Assembly (NCBI RefSeq): GCF_000349565.1
Contig: NZ_KB714628.1
Span: 243,023 to 307,022, forward strand
Source of the DNA: Curtobacterium flaccumfaciens UCD-AKU
GTDB taxonomy: Bacteria > Actinomycetota > Actinomycetes > Actinomycetales > Microbacteriaceae
Direction of reading: 5' to 3'
Length of the DNA stretch: 64,000 nt
In this document: positions 49,399-57,000 of the stretch, in pieces
How positions within the stretch are numbered: the first letter of the stretch is position 1
Layout: each line of letters begins with the position of its first letter
Notes under the pieces: model-generated
Told to the model about the DNA's origin: nothing
The model's database searches: none
What the model saw: the letters and a program-made list of their open reading frames with translations, nothing else
Position numbers and translations under genes: made by a program

Positions 49399-49425
49399 TT
49401 GGCACTCGCCAGGGTCGAGTGCTAA
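49399..49425. promoter_or_regulatory. CIRCE element (HrcA operator)
   Basis: TTGGCACTC, nine bases, GAGTGCTAA: only one mismatch to the CIRCE consensus TTAGCACTC-N9-GAGTGCTAA. It lies 57 bases before the hsp20 start, so HrcA should repress hsp20 until heat stress. Confidence 0.92.
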
Positions 49426-49481
49426 AACGGTGGCAGTTGAGTCGAGGGGACTCAACGAGAACCACGAAGGAGTTGATTTCG

Positions 49482-49940
49482 ATGACGATGAACTTCGATC
49501 CGTTCCGCGAGCTCGACCGACTCGCGGGTTCGCTCCTCGGCACCGCCGCCGGCCCGCGCTCGATGCCGATGGACCTGTACCGCACCGGGGACCACTACGT
49601 CCTCGACGTCGACCTGCCCGGCATCGACCCGGGCTCCGTCGACATCGACGTGGACGGTTCCGTCCTGACCATCCGCGCCGAGCGCACCCTGGGCGCGCCC
49701 GAGGGCTCGCAGTGGCTCACCCGTGAGCGCCAGCCCGGCACGTACGTCCGGCAGCTGACGCTCGGCGACGGCCTCGACGCCGAGCGCATCACCGCCGGGT
49801 ACGACAACGGCGTGCTCAGCGTCACGATCCCGGTCAAGGAGTCCGCGAAGCCGCGCAAGATCGCCGTCACCGTCGGTGGCGGGTCCGAGCAGCTCGCGGT
49901 CGGTTCCGGTGCCGCCGGTTCCGGCACCGCCGCCGAGTGA
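49482..49940 (+). CDS. Small heat-shock protein Hsp20
   Basis: This 152-aa alpha-crystallin-type chaperone holds unfolding proteins during heat stress. The domain spans about residues 25-130: MDLYRTGDHYVLDVDLPGIDP, then DGSVLTIRAERT, and the end motif YDNGVLSVTIPV. The C-terminal IxI-like anchor (KIAVTV) is kept, with a Gly/Ser/Ala tail. ATG at 49482 follows GAAGGAG. The CIRCE element upstream predicts HrcA control. A small membrane protein gene follows 11 bases later and is probably cotranscribed. Confidence 0.94.
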   Translation: MTMNFDPFRELDRLAGSLLGTAAGPRSMPMDLYRTGDHYVLDVDLPGIDPGSVDIDVDGSVLTIRAERTLGAPEGSQWLTRERQPGTYVRQLTLGDGLDAERITAGYDNGVLSVTIPVKESAKPRKIAVTVGGGSEQLAVGSGAAGSGTAAE

Positions 49941-49951
49941 GGAGCTGAGCG

Positions 49952-50278
49952 ATGACGTCCGTCCTGCTGCACGCGGTGGTCGCGGTCCTCGTCGTCACCG
50001 CGGCGCTCGCACTGACGAGCCTGGACCGGCGCACCGCCGTGCTCCTCGGGGCCACCGGCAGCCTGACCGGCACGTTCCTGGCCTGGCTCGCCGCTCCACG
50101 GCTCCTCGAGCAGTCGCTCCTGGCGCCCTGGGTCGCGTCGGTGCTCGGCACGGCCCTGCTGATCGCAGGGTGGAGCGCGGTCCGCGCCTACTCGGGCATC
50201 TTCGAGGCACCGCGCGACGAAGAACCCGAGACGGGGGCGCTGATGACCGTGGGCGGGTCCGCCCCGTCGGTGCGGTGA
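49952..50278 (+). CDS. Small membrane protein, hsp20-linked
   Basis: This 108-aa product has three hydrophobic segments (about residues 4-22, 29-47 and 57-75) and a short acidic tail with EAPRDEEPETG. No family is recognised. It starts 11 bases behind hsp20 with GGAGCTGAGCG as ribosome site, so it should be under the same CIRCE control and may be a heat-induced membrane protein. It is not typical for hsp20 operons I know. Confidence 0.7.
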   Translation: MTSVLLHAVVAVLVVTAALALTSLDRRTAVLLGATGSLTGTFLAWLAAPRLLEQSLLAPWVASVLGTALLIAGWSAVRAYSGIFEAPRDEEPETGALMTVGGSAPSVR

Positions 50279-50292
50279 CCACCTGACGGACA

Positions 50293-50325
50293 GGAGGCCC
50301 GGTGCACGTCGTGCGCCGGGCCTCC
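50293..50325. terminator. Hairpin between convergent genes
   Basis: GGAGGCCCGG (50293-50302) pairs with 50316-50325, a shortened member of the GGAGGCCC hairpin family. It separates the hsp20 operon from the convergent manganese catalase gene. Confidence 0.65.
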
Positions 50326-50347
50326 CGTCGTTCCGTGGGTTGCGGGA

Positions 50348-51229
50348 CTACTCCTTGTGCAGCGTGTCCTGCACCAGGCCGGCCGTCTTCTCGACGACGT
50401 TCGGCAGCTCGGTGGTGCCGTACAGCCGGACGTCGGGGTGGGTGGGCGGGGGCATCGGGACCGAGGTCGTGGGGCCGTCGTGGTACGAGTACTCGCCCTT
50501 GCCGTCGAACGAGGGGCCGCTCGCCCACGGGCCGTTCTTCGCCTCGGCACCGTCGGAGAAGTTGAGGTACTGGTAGCTGACCTCCTGGTTCTCCTTCGAC
50601 TGCGGGAAGTTGCTCGGCACGGGGAAGCCCTCGACGCCCTGCTCGCGCAGCTCAGCGGCGGCGGTCGCCCACATGTTCTGGTGCATCGTGTCGCGGGCGA
50701 TGAGGAAGGACAGCAGGTCCCGCACGCCGTGGTCGTCGGTCATGTGGTAGAGCCGGGCGGCCTGCACACGGCCCTGCATCTCGGCGTTCTCGTTCGCCGT
50801 GAAGTCGGCGAGCAGGTTGCCGCTGGCGGTGATGTACGAGCCCTGCCAGGGGTTGCCGTTGCTGTCCACTGGACGGGCGCCCGCACCGGCGACGATGGCG
50901 TGCTGGACGTCCGTGCCACCGACGATCGCGGCGACCGTGGGGTCGTCCTGCACCGCGTCCTCGGTGATGCCGAGCGGGGACTTCTCGAGCAGCTGCGCGA
51001 TCATCGTCGCGAGCATCTCGACGTGGCCCATCTCCTCGGCGCCGATGCCGAACACCATGTCGCGGTACTTGCCGGGGATGTGCATGTTCCACGCCTGGAA
51101 CTGGTACTGCATGGCGACGGAGATCTCCCCGTACTGGCCACCGAGCACCTCCTGCAGCTTGCGGGCGTAGACGGCGTCGGGCTTGTCGGGCGTTGCCGTG
51201 AACTGCAGTTCCTGCTTGTGGAAGTACAC
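50348..51229 (-). CDS. Manganese catalase
   Basis: This 293-aa non-haem catalase splits hydrogen peroxide at a di-manganese site. Ligand-bearing stretches are GGQYGEISVAMQYQFQ (Glu), GIGAEEMGHVEMLATMI (Glu and His), NENAEMQGRVQAARLY (Glu) and LIARDTMHQNMW (His), in the family order. The C-terminal tail is Pro/Ser/Tyr-rich, as in spore-coat-type Mn catalases. I chose GTG at 51227-51229, which follows GAAGGAG at good spacing; the long upstream frame is non-coding. Length agrees with the family. It is a single gene with its own promoter. Confidence 0.92.
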   Translation of the reverse strand: MYFHKQELQFTATPDKPDAVYARKLQEVLGGQYGEISVAMQYQFQAWNMHIPGKYRDMVFGIGAEEMGHVEMLATMIAQLLEKSPLGITEDAVQDDPTVAAIVGGTDVQHAIVAGAGARPVDSNGNPWQGSYITASGNLLADFTANENAEMQGRVQAARLYHMTDDHGVRDLLSFLIARDTMHQNMWATAAAELREQGVEGFPVPSNFPQSKENQEVSYQYLNFSDGAEAKNGPWASGPSFDGKGEYSYHDGPTTSVPMPPPTHPDVRLYGTTELPNVVEKTAGLVQDTLHKE

Positions 51230-51341
51230 GTGGCTCTCCTTCACTCCAGCGGGTGCCCGTCGATCGAGCGGGTCCGTGTGCGATGGTCGGCGCGACCGCC
51301 TCAGCGCCGCCTCAAGGAAAGCCAGATCGCGCAGACGGGCG

Positions 51342-51548
51342 TCAGCGTCCTCTCCCGCGTCGACGCAAGGCGACGACCCCGGCCCACACCGTGCAGCCGG
51401 TGAACCCGAGAACGAGCACGGACACGACGGGGATCGCGAACCCGTCTCCGATCGACTGCTGTCCGCGGAGCCAGACGACGACGAGGAGCAGTACCAAACA
51501 CCCTGCGGCGATGATCGTCGCGACATTGCCAGCTGATCGTGAGCCCAT
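51342..51548 (-). CDS. Small two-helix membrane protein
   Basis: This 68-aa product has helices at about residues 8-25 (VATIIAAGCLVLLLVVVW) and 40-62, and an Arg-rich end. ATG at 51546-51548 follows GAGGTGGAC. No family is recognised. It is upstream of the manganese catalase on the same strand with a 112-base gap, so cotranscription is possible but unproven. Confidence 0.65.
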   Translation of the reverse strand: MGSRSAGNVATIIAAGCLVLLLVVVWLRGQQSIGDGFAIPVVSVLVLGFTGCTVWAGVVALRRRGRGR

Positions 51549-51725
51549 GTCCACCTCGTTCCGTTGCGATACCCACCGCATGCACACCTGACGGCTTGCT
51601 TGTGATTCCTCAAGAGTAAGTTCGTTGGACGAAGATCTGACCACCGGAGCTCCTGCCCCCATCGGGTGGGGGCTCCGGTGCGCGACGGGCGGGCAGACCG
51701 CACCGTCCCGGCATAGCGTGGCCGC

Positions 51726-52412
51726 GTGGACCTCGAACTCAAGAACCGTGTCGCACTCGTCGTCGGAGGCAAGGGGTACATCGGTACCGCCGTCGCCGAC
51801 CGCCTCCGCACCGAGGGGGCGACCGTCGTCGTCGCTTCCCGCAGCGCCGAGGACTCCGACGGCAGCGTGCCGATCGACACCGCCTCGCAGGAGTCGGTGG
51901 ACGTTGGCATCGCCGCCGTCCTCGAGCGGCACGGGCGCATCGACGTGCTGGTCGTGACCGCTGCCCCGAGCGCGAGCACCCTCGACCCGGCCCGGAAGTC
52001 CGACCCGGAGCAGGTCCTCGACGCGATCGACGGCAAGGCGCTCGGGTTCCTCCGCGTCGCGAACGCCGTGCTCCCCGCCCAGCGCGAGGCCGGATTCGGT
52101 CGCGTGGTCGTGGTGAGCGGGCAGAACGCCTACTTCTCCGGCAACATCACGGCGTCGCTCCGGAACACTGCGGTGAGCGTCATCGCAAAGAACCTGGCCG
52201 ACGACGTGGCGGGCACCGGGGTCACGGTGAACGTCGTCAACCCCGGGACCGTGACGGACACCCCGTCCGCCGAGGTCCGCCCAGGTGGCCCCGGCGACTC
52301 GACACCGCAGCAGATCGCCGACCTCGTCGCGTTCCTGTCGTCGCCGCTGAACGCGGTGTCCGGCGAGTCCGTCTCGATCGCGCACCGGCAGCTGGGATCC
52401 GTCGTCGTCTGA
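51726..52412 (+). CDS. Short-chain dehydrogenase-like protein with missing active-site residues
   Basis: The 228-aa protein has the SDR fold: Rossmann loop ALVVGGKGYIG (residues 9-19), the strand VVVASRS, and VVNPGTVTDTP near the end. Where active SDRs have Y-x3-K (YSASKAAV), it reads ITASLRNTAVSVIAKNLA: Tyr is replaced (Ala by alignment) and Lys by Asn. The Ser in VVVSGQN is kept. It probably lacks normal dehydrogenase activity or uses another mechanism. Start is GTG at 51726. It stands alone. Confidence 0.78.
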   Translation: MDLELKNRVALVVGGKGYIGTAVADRLRTEGATVVVASRSAEDSDGSVPIDTASQESVDVGIAAVLERHGRIDVLVVTAAPSASTLDPARKSDPEQVLDAIDGKALGFLRVANAVLPAQREAGFGRVVVVSGQNAYFSGNITASLRNTAVSVIAKNLADDVAGTGVTVNVVNPGTVTDTPSAEVRPGGPGDSTPQQIADLVAFLSSPLNAVSGESVSIAHRQLGSVVV

Positions 52413-52514
52413 TCCCCGAGTACCGGGTGATCGCCCCTCGCTTCACCCGCAGGGACGAAGCGCTTCGCCCCTGCGCCCGATGCCCCGGCGACTCCGCGCC
52501 ACGAGTCTGGTGAC

Positions 52515-52616
52515 ATGGAGTCCTCGACGAAGCACACGATCGCCACGCTGCTGCTCTGCGCCGCGATCGTCACCACGACCGTCATCGCCCTCGCCGCCAT
52601 GACCGCGGGCGCGTGA
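52515..52616 (+). CDS. Possible 33-aa membrane peptide
   Basis: From ATG 52515 a short frame encodes one hydrophobic helix (about residues 9-31, TIATLLLCAAIVTTTVIALA) after a polar start and ends with TGA at 52614. It lies 46 bases upstream of the histidine kinase gene. GGTGAC is a weak ribosome site. It could be a sensor-linked small peptide or chance. Confidence 0.35.
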   Translation: MESSTKHTIATLLLCAAIVTTTVIALAAMTAGA

Positions 52617-52662
52617 CGTCGGTCCGCGCTGCACGGCGTGGGCGGCATGCGATGATCGAGCC

Positions 52663-53874
52663 GTGACCGAACGGGGCAGGTTCCTCCGGCCGCTCGCCAC
52701 CCGGTCGATCGTCGTCGACGTGGCCTGGGCGGTCCTGGCGGCGTTCGTCTTCCTGCTGCCCATCGACCTCGAGCTCGAGCACGCGAGCCTCGCCGCGGTG
52801 CTGTCGGCCTCGGTGGCGATCGCCCTGCGCCGCATCTCCCCGTCGGCCGCGATGGCGATGGTCGTCGTCCTCGGGGTGATCCAGGTCGGCGGCGGCGAGC
52901 GCCCGTCGCTGGTGGACCTCGCGATGTTCGTCGTGATCGGGACCGCCGCGGTCGTCGGCACCCGCACCGAGGTCGTCGTCTCCGGTGTGCTCGCGGTCGT
53001 CGCCGGAGCGGGTGCGACGGTCTACCTGGCGTCGACCGGCTTCCGGTTCCTCGTGCTCATCAACGGTCCCCGCGACCAGGCGTTCCTGGCGATGGCCGCC
53101 CCGGTGACCGCGCTGCTCGGGGTCTGGGCGGGCGGTGTCGCCGTCCGGGCCTTCCGCTCCCGCGACCGCGAGTCGGAGCGCCGTGCCGATGCCGAGGCCG
53201 CAGCCTCACGTGCCGAGGCCGTCGCCACCGAGGCCGAGGCCACCGCCACCCGCGCGATCGACGTCGCTGAGTCCGAACGCATCCGCGCGGACATCGCCCG
53301 GGACGTGCACGACGTCGTCGGCCACTCGCTCGCGGTCATCATCGCGCAGGCCGACTCGGTGCCGTTCCTCGACGACGAGGCGCGCATCCGAGCGGTCAGC
53401 GCCACCATCGCGAGCACCGCCCGCAGCTCCCTGGTCGAGGTCCGACAGGTCCTCGGCCACATCGACGGCTCCGCCGAGGCGACCGGCCCGGGCTCGCTCG
53501 AGGAGATCGTGCAGGGCATCCGCGACGCCGGGGTCGACGTCGACCGCACGGTGCGCGGGGTCCCGCTGGCCCTGCGCCCGGACACCGGCACCGCCGCCCG
53601 CCGCGTGCTGCAGGAGATGCTCACGAACGCCCTGCGCCACGGCGCCCCCGGCAACCCGGTCGTCGTGCGGGAGACCTGGCGGAACGCCGACCTGGTGCTC
53701 GAGGTCGAGAACGTCGCCGGTGACGGCACCACGGCCGGCTCGGGCCGCGGGATCGACGGCATGGACTCGCGCCTCGGCGCCCTCGGTGGGTCGTTCGACG
53801 CCGCCGTGCTGGACGACGTGTTCACGGCACGCGCCCGCATCCCGTTCGACGTCCAAGGGGGACCCGTCCGATGA
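52663..53874 (+). CDS. Sensor histidine kinase (HisKA_3/NarL-partner type)
   Basis: This 403-aa kinase has four to five membrane helices (about residues 14-160), a coiled region rich in Glu/Ala, then the HisKA_3 box IARDVHDVVGHSLAVIIAQAD with His216 as the phospho-acceptor. The ATPase domain has LQEMLTNALRHGAPG (N box) and GRGIDGMDSRLGALGG (G box). The family pairs with LuxR-type regulators, and here the response regulator follows with a 4-base overlap. The signal is probably membrane-linked. GTG start at 52663. Confidence 0.92.
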   Translation: MTERGRFLRPLATRSIVVDVAWAVLAAFVFLLPIDLELEHASLAAVLSASVAIALRRISPSAAMAMVVVLGVIQVGGGERPSLVDLAMFVVIGTAAVVGTRTEVVVSGVLAVVAGAGATVYLASTGFRFLVLINGPRDQAFLAMAAPVTALLGVWAGGVAVRAFRSRDRESERRADAEAAASRAEAVATEAEATATRAIDVAESERIRADIARDVHDVVGHSLAVIIAQADSVPFLDDEARIRAVSATIASTARSSLVEVRQVLGHIDGSAEATGPGSLEEIVQGIRDAGVDVDRTVRGVPLALRPDTGTAARRVLQEMLTNALRHGAPGNPVVVRETWRNADLVLEVENVAGDGTTAGSGRGIDGMDSRLGALGGSFDAAVLDDVFTARARIPFDVQGGPVR

Positions 53875-54542
53875 CCGGACCGATCAGGATCCTGCTCACC
53901 GACGACCAGGCGCTGTTCCGCGCGGGGCTCCGGGTGGTGCTCGATGCCCAGGACGACATGCGTGTGGTCGGTGAGGCCTCCGACGGGGCCGAAGCGCTCG
54001 CGCTCATCCCCGAGGTGCGGCCCGACGTGGTGCTGCTCGACATGCGGATGGCCGGCATGGACGGCGTGGAGACCGTCCGGCAGCTCTACTCCGGCGCCGT
54101 CCCGGGTCCGCTGCCCCGCGTCGTCGTGCTCACCACCTTCGGGCTCGACCCTGCGGCGGCGACCGCGATCCGGCTCGGCGCCAGCGGGTTCCTGCTCAAG
54201 GACACCACGCCGCCGTTCCTGTTCGCCGCGGTGCGTGCCGTGCACGAGGGCAGCTCGGTCATCGCCCCGAACGACCTCGCGCAGCTGTTCGGCACCGACG
54301 TGGCACGGGCCCCGGCACCGCAGCCGCCGGAGTTCGCGACCCTGACCGAGCGGGAGCGCGTCGTGTTCGGGTGGGCGTCCCGTGGCCTGTCGAACGCCGA
54401 GATCGCCACGAAGGAGTACGTCACCGAGTCGACGGTGAAGACCCAGATCTCGAGCATCCTCGGCAAGCTGTCACTGCGCGACCGGGTGCAGCTCGTCGTC
54501 TACGCCCACGACCACGGGCTGGCGGGCACCCGCGAGGACTAG
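53871..54542 (+). CDS. LuxR/NarL-family response regulator
   Basis: This 223-aa regulator has a receiver domain with acidic pair DD (11-12), phosphorylated Asp57 in VVLLDMRMAG, and the Lys in FLLKDTTPP. A C-terminal LuxR helix-turn-helix reads LTERERVVFGWASRGLSNAEIA. It is the partner of the upstream kinase, with overlapping genes. The stop codon overlaps, on the other strand, the stop of the TPI-like gene (shared CTAG at 54539-54542). Confidence 0.94.
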   Translation: MTGPIRILLTDDQALFRAGLRVVLDAQDDMRVVGEASDGAEALALIPEVRPDVVLLDMRMAGMDGVETVRQLYSGAVPGPLPRVVVLTTFGLDPAAATAIRLGASGFLLKDTTPPFLFAAVRAVHEGSSVIAPNDLAQLFGTDVARAPAPQPPEFATLTERERVVFGWASRGLSNAEIATKEYVTESTVKTQISSILGKLSLRDRVQLVVYAHDHGLAGTRED

Positions 54543-55297
54543 TCCGCGGCGACCTCGTCGAGGATCGCCTCGACCGCGGCCGGGTCGTGGGCGAAGCGTC
54601 CGAGGAACAGGCCGCTGATCCGCCCCTGCCCCCGGGTGAGCAGACCGGGCCCGGCGCTGCCCCCGTAGAGCACGGTGCTGCCGTGCAGCTCGGGCCGCGT
54701 GGCGAGGTGCTGCTCGATCCCGGCGAGCACCGCCACGATGTGGTCGTCCGGTGCGGGTACCGGGGCGCCGATCGCCCACACCGGTTCGTAGGCGACGGTC
54801 AGGGGTCCGGCGAGCCCGTCGGCGACGGCGGTGGAGACGGCCCGGTCGAGCTGCGCGGTCACCGCCGCCACCGCTTCCGTCGGATCGGAGGCCCGGTCCG
54901 GCTCCCCGACGCAGACCAGCGGACGCAGGTGGTTCCGGAACGCCGCGTGCACCTTCCCCGCGATCGTCGCGTCGTCCTCGTGGAACAGGGAACGCCGTTC
55001 GGCGTGCCCGATCTCGACCAGGTCGACACCGATCTCCCGCAGCTCGGCGCCGGAGACCTCGCCGGTGAACGCGCCCGCGTCGGCCCACGACAGGTCCTGC
55101 GCGGCGAGCTGCACACCGGTGCCGGCGAGCAGGTCACGCACCGGGACGAGCGCCGGGAACGTCGGCGCCACGAACAGCGTCGCCGCTCCCGACAGCGTCG
55201 CGGGGTGTCGCCGGGCGATGTCCGCGACCTCGGCCGCCCACGACAGCGTCCGGGCGTGCGAGAAGTACGTCTTCAGCGACACCCCGACGGTGATCAC
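54539..55297 (-). CDS. Triose-phosphate-isomerase-family protein, tetrulose-phosphate isomerase-like
   Basis: This 252-aa TIM barrel has TPI catalytic residues: Lys in GVSLKTYFS (residues 5-13), His in VEIGHAERRSLF, and Glu in AYEPVWAIGAP. GGSAGPGLL is the phosphate loop. The changed NWKMN motif (SLKTYF) is typical of the second TPI group, which acts on L-erythrulose phosphate (EryH/LerI type) rather than triose phosphate. The gene overlaps the DhaKL-type kinase gene, and the combination resembles the LerK/LerI pair known from mycobacteria. The glycolytic tpiA should be elsewhere. Confidence 0.82.
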   Translation of the reverse strand: MITVGVSLKTYFSHARTLSWAAEVADIARRHPATLSGAATLFVAPTFPALVPVRDLLAGTGVQLAAQDLSWADAGAFTGEVSGAELREIGVDLVEIGHAERRSLFHEDDATIAGKVHAAFRNHLRPLVCVGEPDRASDPTEAVAAVTAQLDRAVSTAVADGLAGPLTVAYEPVWAIGAPVPAPDDHIVAVLAGIEQHLATRPELHGSTVLYGGSAGPGLLTRGQGRISGLFLGRFAHDPAAVEAILDEVAAD

Positions 55298-57000
55298 GGG
55301 GCGACCGTCTCCACGACGAGGGCGAAGGACAGCGCACCGGGGTCCGCGGTGCCGACGGCCTGGTCGGCGTGCGTGCGCGCCCGGCCCATCTTCGGCACGA
55401 GAGACTCCGTGCCGTCCGCGGCTTCGCGGGCGGCACGGACGGCGTCGCCCCAGGCCTCGGCGAGCGCCGCCCCGGCGTCGAGCCGGGTGCGGAGCACCTC
55501 GTCGAACGGCACCAGGGCGTCCACCATCGTCTTGTCACCGACGGTGGCGCCGAACGCGAGCACGGCCTCGGTGGCCGCGCGGACCCCCTGCGCGACGGTG
55601 GCACCCGACGGACGCGAGTCGTCCCCGACCACGCGACCCAGTGCCTCCAGGGCGGCACCCCAGATCGCACCGGACGTGCCGCCGGCCTTGTCGGACCAGG
55701 CATCCGCGGCGACCAGCAGGACGGTGCCGGCACCGGCACCGCGGCTGACCGCGTCGGCGGCCGCGACGTCGGCGGCGTGCGATCCGCGCTGCATCCCGAT
55801 GCCGTGGTCGCCGTCACCGGCCACGGCGTCGATGCGCCCGAGTTCGTCGGCGTGCTCGTCGAGGACGGCGCGGACCGCGGCGAACCCGGCGGCGACCTGC
55901 TCGGCGACAGCGCGTGACTCGTCGGTCGCCGGGCCGATGCCGACGCCCTCGGCGTCCGCCGCCACGGTGGACGGGTCGACGCGCTGCTCGGCGACCGCAC
56001 CACCCTTGCGGTAGGCGGGGGTGTCCGCGGGTGCTGCCCAGAGTTCCTCGAGCTCGTCGTCGAGCCAGAACAGCGTCAGGGAGACCCCGGCCATGTCGAA
56101 GCTCGTGACGAGTTCGCCGACCTCGGGCTCCACGATGACGACCCCGGCGTCCGCCAGGCGCCGCTGCACCGAGCGGTAGACGACGAAGAGCTCCTCGTAC
56201 TTGACCGAGCCCAGGCCGTTCAGGATCGGGACCACCCGCTGGCCCTCGAGTGCCACGCCGTCGGGCAGTTCGTCGAGCAGCCGGCACACCAGCAGCTCGG
56301 CCAGGCCGTCCGCGGTGGGCACGTCCGTCTCGTCGATGCCACGCTCGCCGTGGATGCCCATGCCGACCGCCATCCGGCCCTCGGGGACCGTGAACAGGGG
56401 TTCCTCGGCACCCGGCAGCGCGCACCCGGAGAACGCGACGCCGAAGCTGCGCGTCCGGTCGTTCGCCCGCTCGGCGACGGCGGTGACCGTGTCGAGGTCG
56501 TCCCCGCGCTCGGCGGCGGCGCCGGCGACCTTGAAGACGCAGAGGTCACCCGCGATGCCGCGGCGCTTTGCGCGGTCGTCGGCCGGGGCGCTCGTCACGT
56601 CGTCGGTGACGCGGACCGTCCGAACCGGGATGCCGTCGGCCTCGAGCGTGCGGGCAGCGGCGTCGAAGTTCAGGACGTCACCGGCGTAGTTGCCGTAGCT
56701 GAGCAGCACCCCGCCGCCGTGCTCGGCGGCCTTCGCGACGCCGGTGACCTGCTGGGCGCTGGGGCTGGCGAACAGGTTGCCCATCGCGGCACCCGCGGCC
56801 AAGCCGTGTCCGACCAGTCCGCCGAACGCGGGGTAGTGCCCCGAGCCGCCGCCGATCACGACGGCGACCGTGCCGTCGGGGCTCGTGGTGGCGCGGGCGA
56901 CGCCGCCGTGCACCTTCCGCACCCACCGTTCGTTCGCGGCGACGAAGCCGTCGGTCGCCTCGTCGGCGAAGTCCGCCGGGTCGTTGAACAGTCGGGTCAT
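55294..57000 (-). CDS. Dihydroxyacetone kinase-family protein (DhaKL fusion), erythrulose-kinase-like
   Basis: This 568-aa protein joins DhaK (about residues 1-330) and DhaL (about 350-568). DhaK has VIGGGSGHYPAFGG and the substrate-binding His in GMGIHGERGIDE. DhaL has the ADP/Mg motif AVAGDGDHGIGMQRG and the DKAGGTSGAIWG loop. Such ATP-dependent fusions phosphorylate dihydroxyacetone or, in mycobacterial LerK, L-erythrulose. ATG at 56998-57000 overlaps the MFS stop (ATGA), and its stop overlaps the TPI-like gene. The operon context favours a tetrulose over dihydroxyacetone. Confidence 0.87.
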   Translation of the reverse strand: MTRLFNDPADFADEATDGFVAANERWVRKVHGGVARATTSPDGTVAVVIGGGSGHYPAFGGLVGHGLAAGAAMGNLFASPSAQQVTGVAKAAEHGGGVLLSYGNYAGDVLNFDAAARTLEADGIPVRTVRVTDDVTSAPADDRAKRRGIAGDLCVFKVAGAAAERGDDLDTVTAVAERANDRTRSFGVAFSGCALPGAEEPLFTVPEGRMAVGMGIHGERGIDETDVPTADGLAELLVCRLLDELPDGVALEGQRVVPILNGLGSVKYEELFVVYRSVQRRLADAGVVIVEPEVGELVTSFDMAGVSLTLFWLDDELEELWAAPADTPAYRKGGAVAEQRVDPSTVAADAEGVGIGPATDESRAVAEQVAAGFAAVRAVLDEHADELGRIDAVAGDGDHGIGMQRGSHAADVAAADAVSRGAGAGTVLLVAADAWSDKAGGTSGAIWGAALEALGRVVGDDSRPSGATVAQGVRAATEAVLAFGATVGDKTMVDALVPFDEVLRTRLDAGAALAEAWGDAVRAAREAADGTESLVPKMGRARTHADQAVGTADPGALSFALVVETVAP

